Origin: Candidatus Babeliales bacterium
GTDB taxonomy: Bacteria; Babelota; Babeliae; Babelales; Vermiphilaceae
Direction: 5' to 3'
Length of the DNA: 64,000 nt
Assembly (NCBI GenBank): GCA_020049835.1
Contig: JAGVLK010000004.1
Span: forward strand, 1 to 64,000
Shown here: in pieces, positions 8,228 through 16,479 of the stretch
Layout of the letters: each line of letters opens with the position of its first letter
How positions within the stretch are numbered: the first letter of the stretch is position 1
The notes under the pieces: model-generated
What the model was told of the DNA's origin: nothing
Databases searched by the model: none
The model's input: the letters and a program-made list of their open reading frames with translations, nothing else
Translations under genes and position numbers: made by a program

Positions 8228-10846
8228 CTATAATCTGCCCGCTTTTATAATACTTAAAGTAGCAGGCGAGCAAACTTCAGCTGCAGCGTTACACACCTCA
8301 GTCACCGTTAATGCACGTATCTCTTGCATGCGGTCAGTTATATATGTATGCGGCAAATGGTACAGATCCAAAAATAGTGCCAAATGTGCACGCGCAGTTT
8401 GCGCTCCGGATTGGTCTATCAATGCATGAATCAGTGCATCTTGTGCAGCGATAAGTTCATCCTGTTCAATGTACTCAATCGTTTGCATAACCGTTTGCAA
8501 AATCGCTTCTTCTGCTTCTTGTAAACGATCATTAGAAACTATAGTGCGTATATAGCGCATGCCCGGCTGTTTACTTGCACCTGAAAGCATCGAGCCGCGA
8601 ATGGTGTAAAACAACCCCGTTTGCTCACGCAATCCAAATAGACGTGAACTCATAGAAAGTTGCACACCACCAGAAAGTATCTGGTCAAACAGTTGCAATG
8701 CATTATAGCGCGGGTCGTTACGTGTAACTGAAAGCCCCGCAAATGCGAGCACTACCTGATCACGGTTAATCGGGTATACAATCTCTTTCTTTGGCAAAAG
8801 CGTTAATGAAGGATACACAACTGCAGCAGGTGTTGGACGTTGCCATGATGCAAATATCTGCTGTGCTGTCTCCTTTAGTATATCCGCATCGGCATCTGCA
8901 ACGATAGCGATACGTATACGCCCGGGTGCTATTGCATGCTCATAAAAATTACGTACATCATCACGTGTAATGGAGGCAACAGATGCTTTGGTTCCTAGGT
9001 TGTTAATTGCCCATGGATGGCCTTGATACACATATTCACGTGCCAGTTGCCCAATAAATTCAGTCGGTGTATCCCAAAAATCATCAAGCGCTGCCAACAG
9101 TTGTTGCCGCACTTTCTCCACCGCATCATGATGCAAGGTAGCTTTGGTAAGCATTTGATATAGTAACTGTAATGCTAATGCAATATCCTGTTTAAAACAG
9201 GTTAAAGAAATAAGACCACTTTGCACATGCAATTGCATACCATGCGATTCCACTAGTTGGGTAAATGCTTCTTTTGTATACTCGGTAGTACCTTCTTGCA
9301 TGAGTGCAAACAGCAATTCTGAAAGTCCGGCAATCGGCTCTGCATCACCAATTTCATCTATGTTTACCACTATTTCCACTTTTTCTGTGGGTGTTGATGG
9401 CACAAGCAATAAACGCAACCCATTTTCTAATTCAACGGTGCGATAATGCAACGGATCTGAAATTTGTGGCTCATGCTTGCTCACTTTGATTGCATATTCA
9501 GCCGGCTCTACCGTTGATGTACGTACTTTGCGCTCAAGAATGCGCGCATCCATGCGATCCTCTTCTTGCTGTATATGCTGCCACTGATTAAGCTGATATT
9601 TGGTAAGCGGTAATACACGCCCTTCATAGATTGCAGTTGGTGTTATCCAGCGCTGCAAGATCGCGGCAACTTCTTGTTTAATTTCCGCTAATGGCACATC
9701 CATCATCGCATACAGATATGCAGGATCATCTACTGCTAACGCATATTTACCTAATGCATATGCATGCTCTTGATTTTTTTCCAGCATTTGGAGCTGTTCC
9801 ATACGCAGCTGTGCATGCGCGGTTGCAATATCAATGTCCTCTGGTAAATTTGTTTGCAAATCTATAATAAATTGTTCTGTTTCTGCGCGTATAGTTTGCA
9901 GCGCATCCGCATCTACCGGCTCAATAATAAGCAGCAGTATACTGTGTTCAAAAAGATCATCTATAAATGTTTCCACATTGGTTGCAACTTGCAATTCATC
10001 AACTAAACGTCGGAACAATAGTGATGTTTGGCTCCCGATAAGTTCTGCAATGATGTGCAAGAAAATATCTTTTTTTTCGCGACAACCGGGAACGCGCCAT
10101 GCGTACATTAAAATAGGTCGCTGTATATCACGATACAATGTGATAGCAGATTGTGCAATATCCTCTTGCGCATAAAACTCCGGACGTTGATAAGCATAGT
10201 TTGCCGGAATATGCTCAAAATAGTTCTTTACATCCGCAAGCGCAGTTGCTGCATGCACATCACCGACGATCACCAACGTGGCATTGTTGGGCACATAATG
10301 TTTGTTATAAAAAGCCATCAACCCTTGTTGGGTAATGGCGCATAGATCCTGTTTGTACCCAATGACCGGATAATGATACGGATGGTCACCAAACATACTG
10401 CTGGTAATATGATCTATGAGTAAGCGCTGGTAATCATCGCGATACATTTTGAGTTCTTGAATCACCGCCTTGAGCTCAGATTGCAGTAGATCATCTTTAA
10501 AGGTACAGCCGTTCATACAATCGGCAAGCATATCAAGTGCGGACTTCCAATGCACGGTAGGAAAATCGAATATATATCCCGTGTAATCGTACGAGGTAAA
10601 TGCATTGGTATAGCCTGAAAGTTTCTGCGTCAGCACATTAATATCCGATTCTGACATGCGCTGCGTGCCTTTAAAAATCATGTGCTCAAGTAGATGTGCC
10701 AGCCCCTTTTCCCCCGATTGCTCATCTTTGGAACCGACATTGTACCATAACTGCACTGAAACTTTGGGCACTGCATGCTCTTCTTTAATAATAACCTGCA
10801 GCCCATTGGCTAATGTATGCTTTTTAAGACCGTATTGATTATGCAT
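8228..10846 (-). CDS. M16 zinc metallopeptidase (second copy)
   Basis: An 872-residue two-half M16 peptidase, clearly paralogous to the one at 969-3656. Both share long stretches such as WYNVGSKDEQ, HMIFKGT, AFTSYDYTGYIFD and NRDQV. The zinc ligands are HLLEH at residues 51-55 and E131. The C-terminal half has LREQTGLFYTIRGS. Unlike the first copy it has no signal peptide in front of the catalytic domain and begins MHNQYGLKK, so it may be cytoplasmic unless exported another way. The ribosome site is weak (only an A-rich stretch). The two M16 genes point the same way and bracket the four ankyrin-like genes. Confidence 0.92.
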   Translation of the reverse strand: MHNQYGLKKHTLANGLQVIIKEEHAVPKVSVQLWYNVGSKDEQSGEKGLAHLLEHMIFKGTQRMSESDINVLTQKLSGYTNAFTSYDYTGYIFDFPTVHWKSALDMLADCMNGCTFKDDLLQSELKAVIQELKMYRDDYQRLLIDHITSSMFGDHPYHYPVIGYKQDLCAITQQGLMAFYNKHYVPNNATLVIVGDVHAATALADVKNYFEHIPANYAYQRPEFYAQEDIAQSAITLYRDIQRPILMYAWRVPGCREKKDIFLHIIAELIGSQTSLLFRRLVDELQVATNVETFIDDLFEHSILLLIIEPVDADALQTIRAETEQFIIDLQTNLPEDIDIATAHAQLRMEQLQMLEKNQEHAYALGKYALAVDDPAYLYAMMDVPLAEIKQEVAAILQRWITPTAIYEGRVLPLTKYQLNQWQHIQQEEDRMDARILERKVRTSTVEPAEYAIKVSKHEPQISDPLHYRTVELENGLRLLLVPSTPTEKVEIVVNIDEIGDAEPIAGLSELLFALMQEGTTEYTKEAFTQLVESHGMQLHVQSGLISLTCFKQDIALALQLLYQMLTKATLHHDAVEKVRQQLLAALDDFWDTPTEFIGQLAREYVYQGHPWAINNLGTKASVASITRDDVRNFYEHAIAPGRIRIAIVADADADILKETAQQIFASWQRPTPAAVVYPSLTLLPKKEIVYPINRDQVVLAFAGLSVTRNDPRYNALQLFDQILSGGVQLSMSSRLFGLREQTGLFYTIRGSMLSGASKQPGMRYIRTIVSNDRLQEAEEAILQTVMQTIEYIEQDELIAAQDALIHALIDQSGAQTARAHLALFLDLYHLPHTYITDRMQEIRALTVTEVCNAAAEVCSPATLSIIKAGRL

Positions 10847-10925
10847 AGCTTTTTTTTCTTTACTGCGTAATGGATATAGTCACTTTGAATGTGTCGTAAG
10901 CAATATCCGTGAATTTTTGATATTG

Positions 10926-11017
10926 AAATCATCCTGAGCTTGTCGAAGGATCTTCCTTATCATGATATTTTGTGCTTATTTTTAACGGATTATCCTTCGA
11001 CAAGCTCAGGATGATTT
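10926..11017. repeat. Inverted pair of CTTCGACAAGCTCAGG repeats
   Basis: Two 25-bp copies in opposite orientation, 10926-10950 and 10993-11017, are separated by 42 bases. They are perfect complements of each other and could form one long hairpin in RNA or single-stranded DNA. They lie between the M16 gene's 5' end and the small ORF at 11101. Confidence 0.85.
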
Positions 11018-11100
11018 CATTGCATGCTTAGAAAACCACAATTAATATTCATAAGAAAATCATACATCAAGTCTTCGTTAGTATATACCAAAGGCAAATA

Positions 11101-11277
11101 ATGCACAAAAAACTCAATAAACGAAAACTGGCCAAAGATGCCAACCAAATCACCGGCGAAAATACCGCCAGCCACATCGAAACCCCTTCCCGAATGGAAA
11201 ACGATGAGAGCTTCAAAAAGGCATTGCAAGAAGTAATGGATGATTATCCCCAAGCATTCAAGAAATTGGCCGAATAA
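11101..11277 (+). CDS. Small charged protein of 58 residues
   Basis: A short open frame encoding a very hydrophilic 58-residue protein. Its N-terminus is Lys/Arg-rich (MHKKLNKRKLAKDA) and its C-terminal half looks helical and acidic (KKALQEVMDDYPQAFKKLAE). AAAGG lies 7 bases before the ATG, a normal ribosome site for this window. There is no signal peptide, which sets it apart from most nearby small proteins. I recognise no family. It could be a small regulator or an antitoxin-like protein, but no partner gene sits beside it. Whether it is translated is uncertain. Confidence 0.5.
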   Translation: MHKKLNKRKLAKDANQITGENTASHIETPSRMENDESFKKALQEVMDDYPQAFKKLAE

Positions 11278-11325
11278 GGCCCATTTCTTTATAAATCATT
11301 GCTATTTGTAATTTTTTCATGGTAA

Positions 11326-11378
11326 TCTATCTATAGATAGAAATTAAGAGACCGTACCCCGCCAAATGGCGCTGGTAC
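11326..11378 (+). promoter_or_regulatory. Palindrome and leader hairpin before 11394
   Basis: A perfect 16-bp palindrome TCTATCTATAGATAGA (11326-11341) is followed by a potential hairpin GTACC-cc-GCC-aaat-GGC-gct-GGTAC (11354-11378). Both lie just upstream of the AAAAAAGGA ribosome site of the exported protein at 11394. The palindrome has the look of an operator and the hairpin of a leader structure; no regulator is identified. Confidence 0.4.
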
Positions 11379-11393
11379 CTTAAAAAAGGACCC

Positions 11394-12329
11394 ATGATGA
11401 ATATTATGAAAAAAAACAGAGTCGCCGCAGTTATCGTTACCAGTTTAGTGGTACAAGTAGTACATCCTTGCCTTAATACCATCATAAATAACACCAATAA
11501 TACCTACAAACTCGCAGAAATTACCCAAGAGAATTTATCTCTTAAATTTACCCATAATCTCCCACAAGATTATATAAAGGACGAGCAAAAGGCCCGTACC
11601 TTAAAACCGGGTGAACGAACCTCATTTGGTGGTCATTATTTACCTCGATGGGCAGTTGCACGTGAAGAAATGACAATAAATGGCGTACCAACCGGTGAAT
11701 GGGAAATCGTTTTGGTTGTCACCCAACATGAATGCGGTCCACGGGGCAAAGAAGAAAAAACATTATTATTAACAGATATTCTCAAAGGTGAACTTCCAGG
11801 GGATTATCAACCTTCATATAAATTTAAATTCAGAAAAAACCCTACCGTTATCGCCGACACGAGTATGAATAATTCGCTGCTTGCGTCTAATAAAAATAAG
11901 TACCAGCTGGTTTCAGAAATTTTTGCTAAATTCGAAGCACAAATTCAAGAAGTTATGAGCCAGATAGCACATGATGAAAAGAAAATAGAAGCTATCTGTC
12001 CAGGAGCTACCGCTCTCCTTAAAAATGATATTGGCGAAACTACCGTAGAAAAAGGCAAAGAAGAAGAAGCTGCAACGACCGAGCAAACTCCAACAAAATC
12101 TGTGCTCCAACCAAACATCCAAAAATCAGAGCAAACCAACATAGCGGAAGCTGAGCCGGTAAACGTAACGGTCAAAACACCGACCCCACAATCGGCGGCA
12201 GAACTAAAAGCAACACCGACGCCAAAGGTTGAACTGCCCGCAAAACCACAACCTGCTAAACCGGCTCCTGCCGCAGAAGATGACGGTCTGAATGATGATG
12301 ACAGACCATGCGCTGCCTGCGCGGCATAA
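11394..12329 (+). CDS. Exported protein with Pro/Thr-rich tail
   Basis: A 311-residue protein of unknown function. A signal peptide spans about residues 1-26 (ending VVQVVHPC, so a lipoprotein is possible). A folded domain of about 150 residues follows with no motif I know (it contains TLKPGERTSFGGHYLPRW and WEIVLVVTQHECGP), then a helical segment around 165-205. From about residue 215 the sequence is low-complexity and rich in Glu, Thr, Pro, Ala and Lys, ending with DDRPCAACAA. Such tails often span or hang from the cell envelope. Two ATGs are adjacent; AAAAAAGGA precedes the first. It has its own leader with a palindrome and probably forms a single-gene unit. Confidence 0.8.
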   Translation: MMNIMKKNRVAAVIVTSLVVQVVHPCLNTIINNTNNTYKLAEITQENLSLKFTHNLPQDYIKDEQKARTLKPGERTSFGGHYLPRWAVAREEMTINGVPTGEWEIVLVVTQHECGPRGKEEKTLLLTDILKGELPGDYQPSYKFKFRKNPTVIADTSMNNSLLASNKNKYQLVSEIFAKFEAQIQEVMSQIAHDEKKIEAICPGATALLKNDIGETTVEKGKEEEAATTEQTPTKSVLQPNIQKSEQTNIAEAEPVNVTVKTPTPQSAAELKATPTPKVELPAKPQPAKPAPAAEDDGLNDDDRPCAACAA

Positions 12330-12637
12330 CCGAATTTTGTCATCCTCCCAGCCTACGCATAAAGCTTCGGCGGGCAGGCTGCTTCGGGGATAACCCAGCC
12401 GTCGCAAATCTATTCTTAGAAACTGAGAGAGTGAAAAAAAGCTATGGCGGGCAGGCAAAAAAAGAGAATCCATTGAGCTAAATATTTTTTGTAAAAACAC
12501 GTACTTGTACCAGCGCAGCTTATCGTTAAATAATATTAGCAATTAATCCAAATCGCCTAGTTGTAAATAAAATTGTATGATCTCCTTTTTTTTGCTATAG
12601 TACTTGATATTGTACTATCTATTTCAGGAGATCCTCC
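12330..12637. other. Intergenic region with repeat and agcS promoter
   Basis: About 308 bases without a gene. From 12334 to 12399 it holds a GTCATCCTCCCAG-type repeat of which only one arm is well preserved (TTTTGTCATCCTCCCAGCC, then GCGGGCAGGCTG). A second GGCGGGCAGGC fragment lies near 12446. The promoter of the symporter gene is at 12573-12601. I see nothing else in it. Confidence 0.6.
12573..12601 (+). promoter_or_regulatory. Sigma-70-like promoter of agcS
   Basis: TTGTAT at 12573-12578 and TATAGT at 12596-12601 are separated by 17 bases. The predicted start of transcription lies about 30 bases before the GTG start codon. Confidence 0.55.
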
Positions 12638-13954
12638 GTGGATACACTCACCTTTTTTACCCATATTAAAGATTTTTTAGACATTCCCACCACGATACTT
12701 TTTTTTGCGGTAAGTATCTTTCTTACCTTTAAAACAAAATTCTTGCAGATACGCGCATTGCCGCGATTCTTTTCCATATTAAAAGATGGCATGAAGCGCA
12801 AACAGGTACACAACCAGCAAGGTGATGTTAACACTATTGATGCATTTCATGCACTCTTTGCAGCGATGGCAACTACCATCGGTATGGGTAATTTAGTTGG
12901 CCCTACGGTAGCGATTTTTGCCGGTGGCCCGGGTGCACTTTTTTGGCTGCTCCTCTATACCATGCTTGGATCGGTAACCAAATTTACTGAAGTTACGTTT
13001 GCTATGATTACACGCGAACGTGCAGCTGACGGCCATATTATCGGAGGCCCCATGCAGTATCTTAAGCAGATAAGCAATGGCTGCGCATTGTGGTACAGCT
13101 ACATTATGGCGGTACTCTTTATTGGTTGGTCAATGGTACAGTCCAACACACTTGCGGCGATTTTTGCACAAGAAAATATCCCTGAATGGGTCACGGGAGC
13201 CGGACTCGCATTTCTTACCTTTATCGTCCTGATTGGCGGCGCACAGCGTGTTGGCAATATCGCTAGCAAACTGGTGCCTATCATGTTTGTATTCTATATC
13301 GCATTCGCGTTCTTTATTCTCTTTAAAGATACTACGGCGCTCAAGGAAGCTTGTTGGCTTATTTGCAATTGCATCTACAAGCCAGCTGCACCAATTGGCG
13401 GATTTTTGGGAGCAACACTATGCCAGGCAATTAGCCAAGGAGTCTACAGAGGCGTGTACATTACTGAAGCAGGTCTTGGTACTTCCTCTATTGCACACGC
13501 AATGGCAGACACTCAAAAACCTACCGATCAAGGTATTCTTGCCATGTACTCCATGGCGGCTGATGCATTGCTTTCGCTGATTTCCGGATTGTTGGTGCTG
13601 GTTACCGGCGTTTGGCAACACGGTATTTTTAGAAGCACCCTTATTTATGAAGCATTTAAAATGCACGCACCGGGTATTGGCCAACTGGTATTGATCGTTA
13701 GCATTTCCCTCTTTGTGCTGACCACCGTTATTGGTAATAGCTTTAATGGCCGCCAAACGGCAGCATCTATTGTAGGCGAACAAGCAGTCAACTATTATAT
13801 GCTCGCAACAGTATTGTTAATTTTTATCGGTTCAATGTTGCATGTAGTGCTTGCATGGTTGCTTATGGATATTCTTATTACGTTAGTAGCTATTCCAAAT
13901 CTTATTGGTATTTGTATACTTGCATACAAACGACCACGTGATTTGCATATGTAA
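12638..13954 (+). CDS. agcS: Sodium:alanine/glycine symporter, AGCS family
   Basis: A 438-residue inner-membrane transporter that would import alanine or glycine with sodium. Family hallmarks are visible: GMGNLVGPTVAIFAGGPGA near residues 85-103, then TKFTEVTFA and GGPMQYL, with about ten hydrophobic helices along the chain. The length is near the family norm of 440-490. The start is GTG, set by AGGAG at 12626-12630, 7 bases upstream. It has its own promoter (12573-12601) and a hairpin terminator just after it (14001-14033). Amino-acid import fits an organism with few biosynthetic genes, and alanine would feed the alanine racemase encoded at 34196. The exact substrate is inferred from the family. 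Confidence 0.92.
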   Translation: MDTLTFFTHIKDFLDIPTTILFFAVSIFLTFKTKFLQIRALPRFFSILKDGMKRKQVHNQQGDVNTIDAFHALFAAMATTIGMGNLVGPTVAIFAGGPGALFWLLLYTMLGSVTKFTEVTFAMITRERAADGHIIGGPMQYLKQISNGCALWYSYIMAVLFIGWSMVQSNTLAAIFAQENIPEWVTGAGLAFLTFIVLIGGAQRVGNIASKLVPIMFVFYIAFAFFILFKDTTALKEACWLICNCIYKPAAPIGGFLGATLCQAISQGVYRGVYITEAGLGTSSIAHAMADTQKPTDQGILAMYSMAADALLSLISGLLVLVTGVWQHGIFRSTLIYEAFKMHAPGIGQLVLIVSISLFVLTTVIGNSFNGRQTAASIVGEQAVNYYMLATVLLIFIGSMLHVVLAWLLMDILITLVAIPNLIGICILAYKRPRDLHM

Positions 13955-14000
13955 TGGCATAGTTTCATACCAAGTAGTGACTTTTTAAATAGCCTACACA

Positions 14001-14033
14001 TAGACTGGGTATAATTGTACTCAGTCTATTTTT
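14001..14033 (+). terminator. Rho-independent terminator after agcS
   Basis: An 11-bp stem TAGACTGGGTA/TACTCAGTCTA (one G-T pair, 6-base loop) is followed by five T residues. It ends only 13 bases before the next ATG at 14047, so it might also act as an attenuator for the following small genes. Confidence 0.7.
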
Positions 14034-14046
14034 ATAACGGAGCTTT

Positions 14047-14301
14047 ATGAAACCAATCATAGGATATATGTTTGTCTTGATAACTCCTTTGTGTTTGACT
14101 GCGCATAATGAACCTATACCCCAAAAAGAGCTTGTTACAGAAGCAATCACCTTGCTACAAAGTGGTGAAGAAATAGTTCAGCAAGCGCAGCAATTTCCAC
14201 AATTTATGCAAACGACGGAATTTATTGAATTTACCCAATCATTGGCAGAAGTTAAATCGCGACTAGCACCATTCATACAACAGATAGAGGAGCAACCATG
14301 A
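14047..14301 (+). CDS. Small exported helical protein
   Basis: An 84-residue protein with a signal peptide (about residues 1-19, ending CLTA). The remainder is hydrophilic, glutamine- and glutamate-rich and predicted helical (EEIVQQAQQFPQFMQ). No family recognised. GGAG lies 5 bases before the ATG. Its stop overlaps the next start (ATGA at 14298-14301), so the two are translationally coupled. Confidence 0.72.
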   Translation: MKPIIGYMFVLITPLCLTAHNEPIPQKELVTEAITLLQSGEEIVQQAQQFPQFMQTTEFIEFTQSLAEVKSRLAPFIQQIEEQP

Positions 14302-14789
14302 AACAGTTTTTAATGCTTTTACTTACCAGTTTAACTATAAGTTGCTTTGCAGCAGAGCCGGAAAAAGATTGCGGCGGACCTGCAGATCCGTGCCATCAAT
14401 GCAAAGCGCATCCTCAACAACCTGATCATATTGATATTGAAAATCATCAACCACCCTGCTGGCAACTGGTAGAACTACTAAGCGCCAGGACTATTAATTA
14501 TGACATCGTTACAGGACAAGAGCGAGAAGATCTTAAGAAAGATATTGTTGCCACCATTTACTTTGCTGACTGCGTAGAACGTCAGGCAGCCATTAAAGAT
14601 CTCCTGAAAGACCGCAAGGTCAAGGGGCAACTGAGAGCAACACTCACCTATCTTGATGATACTATTGATGAGCAGAATGGAGAGTGTACATTTCAAGCCG
14701 CACTAGATCGCTACGAACAACGCCATCGAGCATCAACGTTGAGAGCTACCAAAAGAAAACCTCGCAACCATTCGCGCTCAAGGCTGTAA
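14298..14789 (+). CDS. Small exported protein, CW-motif family
   Basis: A 163-residue exported protein with a signal peptide (MKQFLMLLLTSLTISCFAAE) and a Cys-rich start of the mature chain (CGGPADPCHQCK). Near residue 53 it carries PPCWQLVELL, matching SCWDLIDMM and SCWELVNML in the next two genes; with them it forms a small family. The C-terminal 30 residues are strongly basic (RHRASTLRATKRKPRNHSRSRL in part). The mature N-terminus and motif layout suggest an envelope protein; the function is unknown. It is coupled to the previous gene by a 4-base overlap. Confidence 0.75.
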   Translation: MKQFLMLLLTSLTISCFAAEPEKDCGGPADPCHQCKAHPQQPDHIDIENHQPPCWQLVELLSARTINYDIVTGQEREDLKKDIVATIYFADCVERQAAIKDLLKDRKVKGQLRATLTYLDDTIDEQNGECTFQAALDRYEQRHRASTLRATKRKPRNHSRSRL

Positions 14790-14881
14790 TAAAATAGCCC
14801 TAGCAGTTGATAATACCCTTCTTGCTGGTACAATTAATGAGAATATTTAATGTTTACAGCTATTTTACAGGGTATTTTTTC

Positions 14882-15439
14882 ATGAAAAAACTATCATTAC
14901 TTGTGCTTGCCGGTTTAACTACAGGATGTTTTGCAGCAGAGCAAGAACAACCCGCAGCATCCTGCTGGGACCTTATTGATATGATGCGCGATACTAATCG
15001 ATATGCGACCCCACAGGAAGCATTAGAAGCAACAGCTTCAATTCCCGGTTTAAACGATTGTGCCGAAAATTATGATAAATTCGCGCGCATAGCACAAAAT
15101 CCGCAATTAAACCGCAAAGATCATAAATCAATTAAATTAATCCAACGCCATTTAGCAGCGCAGCGTGGTCAAGATTCATTAGACGCAGTAATTTTAAATG
15201 ATGCTACCAAACAAGCGTCAGCAGCCCTCGATCAGCGGATATCAATCGTGAGCGAATTTATTAAAGCTAATCACGAGAATACAAACGCAATAACAGAATC
15301 CCTGAAAGCTAATTCAGAATTGCTTCAATCTGAGATAGCCAGATCTAATACAATAGCTACATATTCTATGATCACAGCACTATCACTTGCAGCTATTGCA
15401 ATATTTGGACCAAATATGTTCGCCTCAAAAAAATCGTAA
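14882..15439 (+). CDS. Exported protein, CW-motif family, C-terminal anchor
   Basis: A 185-residue exported protein. The open frame extends upstream to 14807, but I choose 14882 because the protein then starts with a proper signal sequence (MKKLSLLVLAGLTTGCFAAE), nearly identical to that of the next gene. The mature part begins with SCWDLIDMM, then IPGLNDCAENYDKFA around residue 55. A helical stretch follows, and a hydrophobic segment near the C-terminus (about residues 157-177) could anchor it. An N-terminal cysteine in LTTGC makes a lipoprotein possible, though the lipobox is imperfect. Paralogous to 15471-15965. Confidence 0.75.
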   Translation: MKKLSLLVLAGLTTGCFAAEQEQPAASCWDLIDMMRDTNRYATPQEALEATASIPGLNDCAENYDKFARIAQNPQLNRKDHKSIKLIQRHLAAQRGQDSLDAVILNDATKQASAALDQRISIVSEFIKANHENTNAITESLKANSELLQSEIARSNTIATYSMITALSLAAIAIFGPNMFASKKS

Positions 15440-15470
15440 CGTAGACAATTTCTTACAAGGTATTTTTTTC

Positions 15471-15965
15471 ATGAAACAACTATCATTATTACTGTTACTT
15501 GCCGGTTTAACTACTGGCTGTTTTGCAGCAGATCAAGAACAACGCAAATCGTGCTGGGAACTCGTTAATATGTTACGTAACGCTGAATTTCGTGCAACAA
15601 TTGAAAGCACATCTGCAAACGTTGATGCCTTAAAAATACCTGGAATGGAAGACTGCATAAACAACTATGATCAACTAGCTGAACTGTCAAATAGAAGAGA
15701 CATAGATCCTGCCGATCTAGAAATATTATTCGCTATCAGAGGCCGTCTTGCAGAACGCTGGGGACTCGCTCGCTTAACTTCACCTACATATCTTTCGCTT
15801 GAAGAAGCAATTGCGGACGAGAATGCCATACAAGCATTCTTAAAAGGAACTCAATATGTAGAAATAAAAGAAATTGATAAAAAAGCTTCTGAAACTCCTA
15901 AAGCAATCAATCTCGATTCAAGCTCTCGTGTAAATCAAGAAATAGTAAAGACTCGCGCGAGTTAA
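15471..15965 (+). CDS. Exported protein, CW-motif family
   Basis: A 164-residue paralog of the preceding protein. It shares the leader (MKQLSLLLLLAGLTTGCFAAD), the SCWELVNML motif and IPGMEDCINNYDQLAEL, but lacks the C-terminal membrane segment. The start at 15471 is chosen over an upstream extension (15387) because it gives the signal peptide and because the sequence before it (ACAAGGTATTTTTTTC) matches the region before the 14882 start. A strong terminator follows at 15992. Confidence 0.75.
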   Translation: MKQLSLLLLLAGLTTGCFAADQEQRKSCWELVNMLRNAEFRATIESTSANVDALKIPGMEDCINNYDQLAELSNRRDIDPADLEILFAIRGRLAERWGLARLTSPTYLSLEEAIADENAIQAFLKGTQYVEIKEIDKKASETPKAINLDSSSRVNQEIVKTRAS

Positions 15966-15991
15966 GAAACGCGTAAGTTCGTCAGAACTTT

Positions 15992-16034
15992 AAAAGAGGC
16001 TTGTTATCATCGCGATAGCAAGCCTCTTTTTTTT
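15992..16034. terminator. Bidirectional terminator between convergent genes
   Basis: A long stem built from AAAAGAGGCTTG at 15992 and CAAGCCTCTTTT, extended by further pairs (GTTATC/GATAGC region), is followed by a run of eight T. It separates the exported CW-motif gene from ybeY on the other strand. Confidence 0.85.
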
Positions 16035-16476
16035 AACTTATTTTTTCGAGCAGATAATCTTCCTGTATCTTCATCACTTCGTAATCTTCATCTTTTTCAT
16101 GATCATAACCGAGCAGATGGCAAATGCCATGCACCAGCAATACGTTCATGCGCTGCTCAAAGGTTTGCCCCCAACGTTCAAGATCGTCATGCACATAGGA
16201 TGGGCAAATAATCAGATCTCCTAAATTTTTATCTTCATCTGAAAGCGCCTCGATACGCTCGCCTGCCGGTATCTGATGATATGCAAATGAAATGATATCT
16301 GTCGGCTTGTCTTTATCGCGATACGTGCGGTTATATTCATGTATCACTTCCGGCGTTGCCAGTAAAATACCCAGATCAAAATCATCATAATCGAGTGCTG
16401 CTAAAATTATGCGCGCATTTTGCTTAAGCTTCTGTACATCAACGGGGAACGTCTGTTCATTGCGCAGTAAAATCAT
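16033..16476 (-). CDS. ybeY: Endoribonuclease YbeY (rRNA maturation)
   Basis: A 147-residue metal-dependent endoribonuclease acting in 16S rRNA maturation and ribosome quality control. The family motif H-G-x-x-H-x5-H is present as HGICHLLGYDH with ligands H116, H120 and H126. Length matches the family (about 150). It starts 3 bases after the valS stop, with AAAGGA inside the end of valS as ribosome site, so the two are co-transcribed. The 3' end borders a bidirectional terminator. Confidence 0.95.
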   Translation of the reverse strand: MILLRNEQTFPVDVQKLKQNARIILAALDYDDFDLGILLATPEVIHEYNRTYRDKDKPTDIISFAYHQIPAGERIEALSDEDKNLGDLIICPSYVHDDLERWGQTFEQRMNVLLVHGICHLLGYDHEKDEDYEVMKIQEDYLLEKIS

Positions 16477-16479
16477 GAT

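Noticed and set aside
11945-12343. Minus-strand frame of 132 codons opposite the Pro/Thr-rich tail
   Set aside because: It is a Ser/Ala/Gly-rich mirror of low-complexity sequence. The plus-strand gene has the signal peptide and ribosome site.
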